From Sinosporangium album (GTDB lineage Bacteria > Actinomycetota > Actinomycetes > Streptosporangiales > Streptosporangiaceae), in assembly GCF_900100605.1 (NCBI RefSeq), contig NZ_FNCN01000023.1, positions 1 to 64,000 of the forward strand: a DNA stretch of 64,000 bases, written 5' to 3'. The notes below the pieces were generated by a model that did not search any database, was not told the origin of the DNA, and saw only the letters and a program-made list of their open reading frames with translations. How positions within the stretch are numbered: the first letter of the stretch is position 1; each line of letters starts with the position of its first letter. Below are positions 57,188-64,000 of the stretch, piece after piece. The translations under genes were made by a program, and so were the position numbers.

Positions 57188-58653
57188 ACGATCTCATCAC
57201 CGGCATCCTCGAGACGGCCGCCTGCCACCCGGACGCCGTCGCCGTCGTGGACGGCGACGGCCGCACGCACACCTTCGGTGAGCTGCGGGCCCGGATCCAC
57301 TCCCTGCGCGCGGCCTTCATGGAGGGCGACGACGGCGCGGTGCTGTTCGCCGTACGGCCCGGCCCCGACGCCGTGGCCCTGGCCCTCGGCGCGGTGGCCG
57401 CCGGGCGCACCCTGGTGCTCGCCGACCCCGGCGTCGCGCCCTCGGTGTTCGCCGACCGGATGGCCCTCACCAAGCCCGCCTGGGTGGTCGCCGAGTCGTT
57501 CCTCTACACCTTGAGCGGCCCTCTGAGCGGCCTCGCCCGGCGGCGGGGGCTGCTGCTGCCGCGCCTGGCCGACCCGGCGCCCGGCCATCCGGTACGGCAT
57601 CTGCGTGCCGGGCCGTGGCTTCCCGGGGTGCCGCGCGGCGCGCTCAGCCTGGCGCGCGGGCTCCGCCGTACCGGCACGGGGGCGATCTCGGGGGCGCTCG
57701 ACGACCCGGCCCTGGTCGTCTTCACGTCGGGGACGACCGGGCATCCGCGCGGGGTCGTGCACACGAGGAGGTCCCTCGGCGCGGGGATCGAGCTGTTCCT
57801 GTCCGCCGTGCCCATGCGGCCGGGGGACGTGGTGCACACCGATCAGCTCATGCTGGGGCTGCCCGCGCTGCTGGCGGGGGCCACCTGGTCGCTGCCGGGG
57901 CGCGGCGGCCTGGCCGCCGAGCTGGCCGCGCGCCGCGCCACCCACGCCTTCGGCGTGCCGGTCAGGCTCGACGCGGCGCTCCGCGAGTCGCCTGTGCTGC
58001 CGGACACGCTGCGTTACCTGCTGCTCGGCGCGGCCCCGGCCCCGCCCGCCGTGCTGCGGCGGGCCATCGCGTCCGCGCCGCACGCCGAAGTGCTGTCGGT
58101 GTACGCCATGACCGAGGCGCTGCCCATCGCGGTCATCTCCGCGCGGGACAAGCTCGCGTCCCCGGGCGCGGTGGGCACGCCGCTGGTGAAGGTGCGGGTG
58201 GGCGCCGACGGTGAGCTGATGGTGTCCGGGCCGAATGTGGCGTGGGGTTACCTTGGCGGGAAGCGGCTGCGGGAGGTGGCGACCGGAGACCTCGGCCGCT
58301 TCGACGACGAGGGCGGGCTGGTGCTGCTCGGCCGGAAGAAGGACATGATCCTCCGCGACGGCGTGAACATCTACCCGGGCCTCTACGAGCCGGCCGTCGC
58401 CGCGCTTCCCGGGGTCGCCGAGGCGGCGATCGTCGGCCTGGCCGATGAGGAGACGGGTGATGAGGAGGTCGTCCTGGCACTTGTGCCCGACGCGGACGAG
58501 GACCTCGACGTGGAGCGGGTGCGGGCGGCGCTGCCGTCGTTCGTGGACGCGTGGGCGCTGCCCGATCGAATCGCGGTCGTGGCGGGCCTTCCGCGGTCGG
58601 GCCGTACCGACAAGGTGGACCGTGCGGCGCTGCGGGCGGAGGTGGCCGAATGA
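57184..58653 (+). CDS. AMP-dependent acyl-CoA/ACP ligase-family enzyme, OleC-like position
   Basis: 489 residues of the ANL superfamily. P-loop FTSGTTGHPRGVVHT, A5-type YAMTEALPIA, A7 TGDLGRFDDEGGLVLLGRKKDMI, RDGVNIYP, and a C-terminal Lys in RTDKVDR. In Ole pathways the ANL enzyme (OleC) turns a beta-hydroxy acid into a beta-lactone; here sequence alone cannot distinguish that from fatty-acid activation. The TTG start with GGAAAG upstream overlaps the P450 stop by four bases (TTGA); a GTG six codons earlier is an alternative. Confidence 0.84.
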   Translation: MNDLITGILETAACHPDAVAVVDGDGRTHTFGELRARIHSLRAAFMEGDDGAVLFAVRPGPDAVALALGAVAAGRTLVLADPGVAPSVFADRMALTKPAWVVAESFLYTLSGPLSGLARRRGLLLPRLADPAPGHPVRHLRAGPWLPGVPRGALSLARGLRRTGTGAISGALDDPALVVFTSGTTGHPRGVVHTRRSLGAGIELFLSAVPMRPGDVVHTDQLMLGLPALLAGATWSLPGRGGLAAELAARRATHAFGVPVRLDAALRESPVLPDTLRYLLLGAAPAPPAVLRRAIASAPHAEVLSVYAMTEALPIAVISARDKLASPGAVGTPLVKVRVGADGELMVSGPNVAWGYLGGKRLREVATGDLGRFDDEGGLVLLGRKKDMILRDGVNIYPGLYEPAVAALPGVAEAAIVGLADEETGDEEVVLALVPDADEDLDVERVRAALPSFVDAWALPDRIAVVAGLPRSGRTDKVDRAALRAEVAE

Positions 58654-59570
58654 GGGTGGCGGTGACGGGGGCGTCGGGGTTCGTGGGGGGCGCGGTGTGC
58701 CGTGCCGCCGTCGCGGCGGGGTGGTCGGTGCACGCGTTCGGCCGCCGCGTCCCGGCTCCGGCCCATGTGGCCGGCGCGGCGTACCGCTCGTGGGATCTGC
58801 TGGGCGCGCGGCCGGGCGCGCTGCCCGAGGTGGACGCGGTGATCCACTGCGCGGGGAGCGTGACCGACTGGGGGCCGCCGCGCCGGATCTGGGCCGCCAA
58901 CGTCCACGGCACGCGCGCGGCCCTGGCCGCTTTCCCCGAGGCCAGGTTCGTGCATGTGAGTACGGCGAGCGTCTATGACCCGTTCCGCCCGACGGTGATG
59001 GCGCGCGAGCGCGAGGCACCGGTCGGGCGCTACGTCAACGCTTACGGCGCCTCGAAGGCGTGCGCCGAGCGGCTGGTCGCGGGGCGTGGTGTCGTGCTGC
59101 GTCCGCATGCGGTGTACGGCGAAGGCGACACCACCCTGCTCCCCCGTGTGCTCGGCGCGGTCCGGGGTCGGAGGCTGTTCGCGGTGGGGGACGGACGCCA
59201 GTGGATCAGCCTGACGTCGGTCGGCAACCTCGTCGCGGCGTGTCTGCTGGCGGCGGCGGGCCCTGTGGAGCGCGGCGTCTACAACGTGACGGACGCCGAG
59301 CCGGTGGTCCTCGACGACGCCCTGCGCGCGGTCCTGCGCGAGCGGCGGGTGCCCGCCGAGCCGTGCTATCTGCCGCTGCGGCTGGTCGAGCCGCTCGCGG
59401 CTCTGGCGGAGGCGGTCTTCACGGGGTTCGGGGCGGACAGGCCGCCGCGGTTGACGCGGTATGCGGTCGGGCATCTGGCGGTGGAGCGCACGCTCGACAT
59501 CTCGGCGGCGCGGCGCGACCTGGGCTTCGCACCGCAACCCACCTGTTTCTCAGGGGCCGCCGACTGGTGA
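58650..59570 (+). CDS. OleD-like NAD(P)-dependent epimerase/dehydrogenase
   Basis: 306 residues of extended SDR (3-beta-HSD) type. Nucleotide motif VTGASGFVGGAV, catalytic YxxxK in NAYGASKACAERL, and the family segments LRPHAVYGEGDTTLLPRVL, GDGRQWISLTSVGN and PPRLTRYAVGHLAVERTLDI, close to OleD enzymes that reduce 2-acyl-3-keto acids. ATG overlaps the ligase stop (ATGA). Last gene of the operon. Confidence 0.86.
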   Translation: MRVAVTGASGFVGGAVCRAAVAAGWSVHAFGRRVPAPAHVAGAAYRSWDLLGARPGALPEVDAVIHCAGSVTDWGPPRRIWAANVHGTRAALAAFPEARFVHVSTASVYDPFRPTVMAREREAPVGRYVNAYGASKACAERLVAGRGVVLRPHAVYGEGDTTLLPRVLGAVRGRRLFAVGDGRQWISLTSVGNLVAACLLAAAGPVERGVYNVTDAEPVVLDDALRAVLRERRVPAEPCYLPLRLVEPLAALAEAVFTGFGADRPPRLTRYAVGHLAVERTLDISAARRDLGFAPQPTCFSGAADW

Positions 59571-59651
59571 CCCCCTTCTTGATCAACCCTTTGCGCGACC
59601 CGAGTTGGGTTATTAGGCAATCATCCAGAAAAAGTTACTAACCTGTGACAA

Positions 59652-61052
59652 GTGCCTAGGACCGGGGGTAGTGACGCGAGGATGAGGGACGACAGCACAG
59701 GCCATGGCCTCGCAGCGAGCCTGGCGCTCACACTGGGGTCGGCCCTGCTCTGGGGGTTCGCCCACGTCTGGACGGGACGCACCAAGGTCGGGTTAACGCT
59801 GATGGCGCTGTTCCTCACGCTGAACGTCGCCGCACTCACGGTGATCACGCTGTTCCGCACGGAGCTCCTCACGCTCATCGTGCAGCCCCGCTGGCTGATC
59901 GTGCTGATGGCCGTCCTGATCGCCCTGGCCCTGGGCTGGATCGCGGTCATCGTCCGCTCCTACCAGCTCGTGCGCCCGCCCGTACACCGCCGGTTCGCCA
60001 GGGGCGCCGCCGCCGCGGTGGCCGGGCTGGTGTGTCTGGCGATCACGGTGCCCCTGGCGTACGCGGCCCACCTCGCCCACGTGTCGCGCGACCTTGTGAC
60101 CACGCTGTTCACCGCGGCCCCCGCCGGCCCGGTCGGCGAGGGCGGCGGCGACGGCGACCCGTGGAAGGGCACCTCGCGCCTCAACCTGCTGCTGATCGGA
60201 GCCGACGCCGCCCCCAACCGGTACGGCGTGCGCACCGACAGCATCACCCTGGCCAGCATCGACATCGAAAGCGGCCACACGGTGCTGTTCGGCCTGCCGC
60301 GCAACCTGCAGAGCGTGCCCATGCCCGCCGGGCCGGCCCGGCAGTGGTTCCCGTTCGGCTTCACCGGCGACGGGCCGCAGACGCCCGGCCTGCTGAACGA
60401 GATCTACCAGTTCGCCGAGGACCACCCCGAGGTGGTGCCCGGCGTGGCCAACGGCAGGCGCGGCACGACGCTGCTCAAGAGCACGGTCGGTGACATGCTC
60501 GGCCTCGACGTCGACCACTACGCCATGATCGACATGAAGGGGTTCTCCAAGGTCATCGACGCGATGGGCGGCGTCACGGTGACGGTGAAGGAGCCGATCA
60601 CGTACGGCCGGTACAACGAGGGCCTGATCCCGGCCGGCACGCGCAAGCTGAGCGGCGCGCAGGCCCTCTGGTACGGCAGGTCCCGCACCTACGGCGATGA
60701 CTACGTGCGCATGGGCCGCCAGAAGTGCCTGATCAACGCGGTGGTCAAGCAGGCCGAACCGCTGACGGTCCTGCGCAGCTTCGACCGGCTCGCCGGGGCG
60801 GCCAAGGGCGCGATCTCCACCGACCTGCCGCAGGAGCTCCTCCCCGGCCTGGTCGACCTCGCCCACCGGGTGAAGGAGACCAAGATCAAAAGCCTCCAGT
60901 TCGTGCCCCCGCTGATCAACACCGCGGACCCCGACTACAACCTGATCAAGGACAAGGTCGCGGCGGCGCTGGCCACCCGGTCCGCCCCCAAGTCCCCCGG
61001 CGTGAGCCCGAGCCCCCACGAGCCGGTCTCGCTCGACGCCGCCTGCCGCTGA
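59652..61052 (+). CDS. LytR-CpsA-Psr family cell-wall polymer ligase
   Basis: 466 residues. Four hydrophobic helices in the N-terminal third (LAASLALTLGSALLWGF, VGLTLMALFLTLNVAALTVI, LIVLMAVLIALALGWIAVIV, AVAGLVCLAITVPLAYA), more than the single anchor usual for the family, then the LCP domain: LNLLLIGADAAPNRYGVRTDSI, GLPRNLQSVPMP, YAMIDMKGFSKVIDAMGG and QALWYGRSRTYGDDYVRMGRQ with the conserved Arg residues. Attaches teichoic acid-like or arabinogalactan-like polymers to peptidoglycan outside the membrane. GTG start chosen as a possible leaderless start (TAACCT ten bases upstream); an ATG ten codons later is an alternative. Confidence 0.88.
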   Translation: MPRTGGSDARMRDDSTGHGLAASLALTLGSALLWGFAHVWTGRTKVGLTLMALFLTLNVAALTVITLFRTELLTLIVQPRWLIVLMAVLIALALGWIAVIVRSYQLVRPPVHRRFARGAAAAVAGLVCLAITVPLAYAAHLAHVSRDLVTTLFTAAPAGPVGEGGGDGDPWKGTSRLNLLLIGADAAPNRYGVRTDSITLASIDIESGHTVLFGLPRNLQSVPMPAGPARQWFPFGFTGDGPQTPGLLNEIYQFAEDHPEVVPGVANGRRGTTLLKSTVGDMLGLDVDHYAMIDMKGFSKVIDAMGGVTVTVKEPITYGRYNEGLIPAGTRKLSGAQALWYGRSRTYGDDYVRMGRQKCLINAVVKQAEPLTVLRSFDRLAGAAKGAISTDLPQELLPGLVDLAHRVKETKIKSLQFVPPLINTADPDYNLIKDKVAAALATRSAPKSPGVSPSPHEPVSLDAACR

Positions 61053-61114
61053 CCCCTCCTCCGGGCACCCGTCCCCAGGCGCCCGCCCGCCACCCGGCCC
61101 CTTCCTCGCCTCAC

Positions 61115-61159
61115 GGCCCCCTCCCTCGCGCCCCCCTCCCTCGCGGCCCCCTCCCTCGC
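61115..61159. repeat. Three 15-bp tandem copies, strand-asymmetric C/T tract
   Basis: GGCCCCCTCCCTCGC, a one-base variant and again the first form, head to tail, in the gap between the LCP and ssuA-like genes. The whole 61060-61200 gap is C/T-rich on the + strand, so the minus strand has many G-runs. Confidence 0.8.
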
Positions 61160-61259
61160 TACTTCCTCGCTCTCCCGGCCTCCTCCAGCCCTTGCCGGTC
61201 GCCTCATCGCCGCTTCCTCCAGCCCCGGCCACGAAGGCGTAACGACGCCATCTCTTCGG

Positions 61260-61288
61260 TTGACGCCCCCTTCCCGACGGCGTATATA
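61260..61288 (+). promoter_or_regulatory. Consensus promoter of the SsuABC-like operon
   Basis: TTGACG, exactly 17 bases, TATATA, in an AT-rich patch 43 bases before the start codon. One of the best housekeeping-type promoters in the window. Confidence 0.65.
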
Positions 61289-61330
61289 CACATATAACCG
61301 ACTTATTAAGTAGGAATAAGGGAGAAGTTC

Positions 61331-62404
61331 ATGAGAGCTCGCAGGGTACGCGGGATCGCAGCCGCGCTGGCCGCCATCGCGGTGACCGCCCTCGCGGCTG
61401 CCTGCGGCGGGGGCGACACCGCAAGCACCACGTCACCAAGTGGCGCCGGAGCGGGCGCCCCCAAGGAGGTCAGGCTCGGCTTCTTCCCCAACATCACGCA
61501 CTCGACGGCGCTCGTGGGTGTGGAGAAGGGGCTGTTCGCCAAGCACCTCGGCAGCGGCACGGCCCTGAAGACCAGCACCTTCAACGCCGGCCCCGCCGCC
61601 ATCGAGGCGGTGTTCTCCGGCGCCATCGACGCGACCTACATCGGCCCCAACCCCGCGATCAACGCCTGGGCCCGCTCCAAGGGCCAGGCCATCAAGATCA
61701 TCGCCGGTTCGGCCTCCGGCGGCGTCTACCTGGTCGTCAAGCCCGAGATCAAGTCCATCGAGGACCTCAAGGGCAAGAAGATCGCGACCCCGCAGCTCGG
61801 CAACACCCAGGACGTGGCGCTGCGCTACCTCCTCCAGGAGAAGGGCTTCAAGACCAACACCCAGGGCGGCGGCGACGTCTCGATCATTCCGCAGGAGAAC
61901 TCCCAGACCCTCCAGACCTTCGCGACCGGCGACATCGACGGCGCGTGGGTGCCCGAGCCGTTCGCCAGCCGCCTGATCAAGGAGAGCGGCGCCAAGGTGC
62001 TCGTCGACGAGCGGGACCTCTGGCCGAACAAGCAGTTCGTGATCACGCACCTGATCGTCCGGCAGGAGTTCGCCAAGCAGCACCCCGACACCGTCAAAAA
62101 GCTGCTTGAGGCCCACGTGGAGGCCAACGCCCAGATCGCCTCCGACCCGGCGGGCTCCGCGCAGACCGTGAACGCGGCCCTGGAGAAGCTCACCGGCAAG
62201 CCGCTCAAGCCCGAGGTCCTCGACCCTGCCTTCAAGAACATCACCTTCACCAACGACCCGATCGCCTCCTCCCTCGTGGGAAGCGCCGACCACGCCGTCA
62301 AGGTGGGCCTGCTCGAACCGGTCGACCTGAACGGGATCTACGACCTCAAGGTTCTCAACGAGATCCTCACCGCCAAGGGACAGCAGGGAGTCGCCGACAA
62401 ATGA
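61331..62404 (+). CDS. ABC transporter substrate-binding lipoprotein, SsuA/TauA-like
   Basis: 357 residues. Lipoprotein signal RGIAAALAAIAVTALAAAC with Cys lipobox, then type II periplasmic-binding fold: VRLGFFPNITHSTALVGVEKGLF, GPAAIEAVFSGAIDATYIGPNP, PQLGNTQDVALRYLLQE, DGAWVPEPFASRLI. These are the NMT1/SsuA-family signatures for sulfonates, nitrate or taurine; substrate is not settled. GGGAGAAG ribosome site. First gene of a three-gene transporter operon. Confidence 0.88.
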   Translation: MRARRVRGIAAALAAIAVTALAAACGGGDTASTTSPSGAGAGAPKEVRLGFFPNITHSTALVGVEKGLFAKHLGSGTALKTSTFNAGPAAIEAVFSGAIDATYIGPNPAINAWARSKGQAIKIIAGSASGGVYLVVKPEIKSIEDLKGKKIATPQLGNTQDVALRYLLQEKGFKTNTQGGGDVSIIPQENSQTLQTFATGDIDGAWVPEPFASRLIKESGAKVLVDERDLWPNKQFVITHLIVRQEFAKQHPDTVKKLLEAHVEANAQIASDPAGSAQTVNAALEKLTGKPLKPEVLDPAFKNITFTNDPIASSLVGSADHAVKVGLLEPVDLNGIYDLKVLNEILTAKGQQGVADK

Positions 62405-63192
62405 CAGCTCCGCTCACAGAGCACACCGAAAGCCGGCCCGAGGGCGCCACGCCCGCGGTCCGGCTTGCCGGTGTCTCCAAGATGTACGGCACGGGCAAGG
62501 CCGGCATCCTCGCCCTCGACAACGTCGACCTCACCGTCGCGCAGGGCGAGTTCGTCTGCCTGCTCGGCGCCTCCGGCTGCGGCAAAAGCACCATGCTCTC
62601 GCTCGTCGCCGGCCTCGACGCGCCGAGTGCCGGCAAGATCGACCTCGACGGGCGCCGGGTCTCCCTCATGTTCCAGGAGCCCGCGCTGTTCCCCTGGCTG
62701 ACCGTCTCCGCGAACGTCGAAATGGCCCTCCGGGCCAAAAAGCTCGACAAACGCCAGCGACGCGCCAGCGCCCTGGAGTTCCTGGACATGGTCCACCTCG
62801 GCGGGTTCGGCGACAAGCGCCCCCACGAGCTGTCGGGCGGCATGCGCCAGCGCGTCGCCCTGGCCCGGTCCCTCGCCCAAGACTCCGACGTGCTCCTCAT
62901 GGACGAGCCGTTCGGCGCGCTCGACGCCATGACCCGCGACCTGCTCCACGACGAGCTCGAACGCATCTGGCGGGAACGCACCCTGGCCGTGCTCTTCGTC
63001 ACGCACAACGTGCGCGAAGCCGTACGGCTCGGCGACCGCGTCGTCCTCCTCAGCAGCCGGCCCGGCAAGGTCGTCCAGGACTTCCCCGTCACGCTCGCGC
63101 GGCCCCGCCGTACCGACTCCACGGAGGTCGCCCGCATCGCCGCCGAGATCACCGACCACCTGCGCACAGAAGTGGTACGGCATGCACGTTGA
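62401..63192 (+). CDS. ABC transporter ATP-binding protein, SsuB-like
   Basis: 263 residues. Walker A LLGASGCGKSTMLS, Q-loop MFQEPALFPWLTV, signature LSGGMRQRVALARSL, Walker B VLLMDEPFGALDAM, H-loop VTHNVREA. The PWLTV after the Q-loop is typical of SsuB/TauB. ATG overlaps the substrate-binding gene stop (ATGA). Confidence 0.93.
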   Translation: MTAPLTEHTESRPEGATPAVRLAGVSKMYGTGKAGILALDNVDLTVAQGEFVCLLGASGCGKSTMLSLVAGLDAPSAGKIDLDGRRVSLMFQEPALFPWLTVSANVEMALRAKKLDKRQRRASALEFLDMVHLGGFGDKRPHELSGGMRQRVALARSLAQDSDVLLMDEPFGALDAMTRDLLHDELERIWRERTLAVLFVTHNVREAVRLGDRVVLLSSRPGKVVQDFPVTLARPRRTDSTEVARIAAEITDHLRTEVVRHAR

Positions 63193-63218
63193 ACCAACCG
63201 CCGGAGAGGTGGCCCGCC

Positions 63219-64000
63219 ATGGCCGTTGAAACGCAGAACAACGCCTCCGACCGGCTGTCGGCGGAAATCGCCGGGCTCGACGCCCTCGAACTGGGCGGCA
63301 AGCAGAGAGGGAGCATCGCGGGCCGCTTATGGGGCCGGCTGTGGCCCATGGGCATCGCGGTGCTCCTCGTCCTGGCCGTCTGGGAGATCGTCGTGCTCAG
63401 CGGACGCTGGCCGGAGTACGTGCTCGCCGGGCCGACCACGGTCATCCCGGAGCTGGGCGCCCGGCTGGCCGACCCCGAGTTCTACAGCGCCGTCGCCGTC
63501 ACCATGCGCCGCGCCCTGGTCGGCTTCGCCCTCGCGATGCTGATCGGCCTGATCATCGGCGCGCTCGTCTCCCGCATCCGGCCGCTGCGGGCCGGGGTCG
63601 GCTCGCTGATCACGGGTCTGCAGACGATGCCGTCGATCGCGTGGTTCCCGCTGTCCATCCTGCTGTTCGGTCTCACCGAGACCGCGATCCTGTTCGTCGT
63701 GATCCTCGGCGCGGCCCCCTCCATCGCCAACGGGCTCATCGCCGGAGTCGACTACACGCCGCCGATCCTGCTCCGCGCCGGCCACATGCTGGGCTTCCGG
63801 CGGCTTCAGCTCTACAGGCTCGTCATCCTGCCCGCCTCGCTCCCGTCGTTCCTCGCGGGGCTCAAGCAGGGCTGGGCGTTCGCGTGGCGCTCGCTCATGG
63901 CGGGCGAACTCCTGGTCATCATCGCCAATCAGGCGTCCATCGGGGAGCAGCTTCACTATGCCCGTGAACTCGCCGACTCCGCGGGACTGCTGGCCACGAT
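63219..64000 (+). CDS. ABC transporter permease, SsuC-like (C-terminus beyond window)
   Basis: About 260 residues visible. Several helices (MGIAVLLVLAVWEIVVLSG; ALVGFALAMLIGLIIGALVS; AILFVVILGAAPSIANGLIAG) and the EAA-like loop GHMLGFRRLQLYRLVILPASLPSFLAGLKQGWAFAWRS, as in SsuC/TauC. ATG with GGAGAGG upstream, 26 bases after the ATPase gene. Truncated by the window edge a few residues before the C-terminal helix. Confidence 0.9.
   Translation, partial: MAVETQNNASDRLSAEIAGLDALELGGKQRGSIAGRLWGRLWPMGIAVLLVLAVWEIVVLSGRWPEYVLAGPTTVIPELGARLADPEFYSAVAVTMRRALVGFALAMLIGLIIGALVSRIRPLRAGVGSLITGLQTMPSIAWFPLSILLFGLTETAILFVVILGAAPSIANGLIAGVDYTPPILLRAGHMLGFRRLQLYRLVILPASLPSFLAGLKQGWAFAWRSLMAGELLVIIANQASIGEQLHYARELADSAGLLAT

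Overview
High-GC actinobacterial chromosome. The gene set (Lsr2, a chaplin, type III pantothenate kinase, a SAM-IV riboswitch, a BTAD-type regulator, short mobile-element-free operons with 4-base start/stop overlaps, GTG/TTG starts) fits a filamentous, sporulating actinomycete. I infer Streptosporangiales (Streptosporangium/Nonomuraea-like) from overall flavour, not from a search. There are no tRNA, rRNA, CRISPR, phage or IS features that I can see.

Layout. 1-5.8 kb: clpC (cut by the window edge), lsr2, a 45-residue membrane peptide, an RDD membrane protein with a huge Gly/Gln/Tyr-rich tail, and an N-acetylglutamate-synthase-type GNAT. 6-8.7 kb: an NlpC/P60 hydrolase with CRP-like sites upstream, a lone LuxR helix-turn-helix protein and a broken TetR gene. 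8.9-17.2 kb: lysS, a small secreted protein and a cofactor run transcribed leftward (DUF2520 reductase-like protein, panC, panD, a fused nadB-nadC, coaX). 17.6-24.6 kb: chaplin, a MidA-type methyltransferase, a KhtTU-like K+/H+ antiporter pair, a P450 relic, TerC, then a SAM-IV riboswitch controlling a class V aminotransferase and an orphan NuoD paralogue. 24.7-35.8 kb: folate genes (folE, folP, folB, folK plus a SnoaL-like protein and DUF3180), ftsH, hpt, tilS, a zinc metalloprotease, dacB, and divergent ppa. 36-42 kb: a second NlpC/P60 protein, an ECF-like sigma factor fused to a membrane tail, a lipoprotein, and an ABC-F ATPase.

42-60 kb is the accessory part: a formyltransferase, a frameshifted membrane methyltransferase, a 41-unit nine-base repeat array that reads as Gly-X-Y, a short MalT/LuxR-type ATPase regulator, a P450, a 1065-residue BTAD regulator with two exported proteins, a Spo0M-like arrestin-fold protein, and a tightly overlapping five-gene operon: KAS III/OleA-like synthase, family 2 glycosyltransferase, P450, AMP-dependent acyl ligase, OleD-like NAD(P) epimerase/dehydrogenase. 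That operon has the A, C and D logic of long-chain olefin/beta-lactone pathways but no OleB, and is my best candidate for an undescribed pathway. 60-64 kb: an LCP-family wall protein and an SsuABC-like transporter cut by the right edge.

Several observations stand out: NadB-NadC fusion with a well-placed internal ribosome site and ATG; an orphan NuoD in which the quinone-site tyrosine is tryptophan, lying near a MidA-family gene (its human homologue methylates the human NuoD homologue); a P450 gene collapsed to its two ends; and an over-represented CCGTACGG octamer that also forms stem-loops behind genes. Function calls are from motif reading without database searches.
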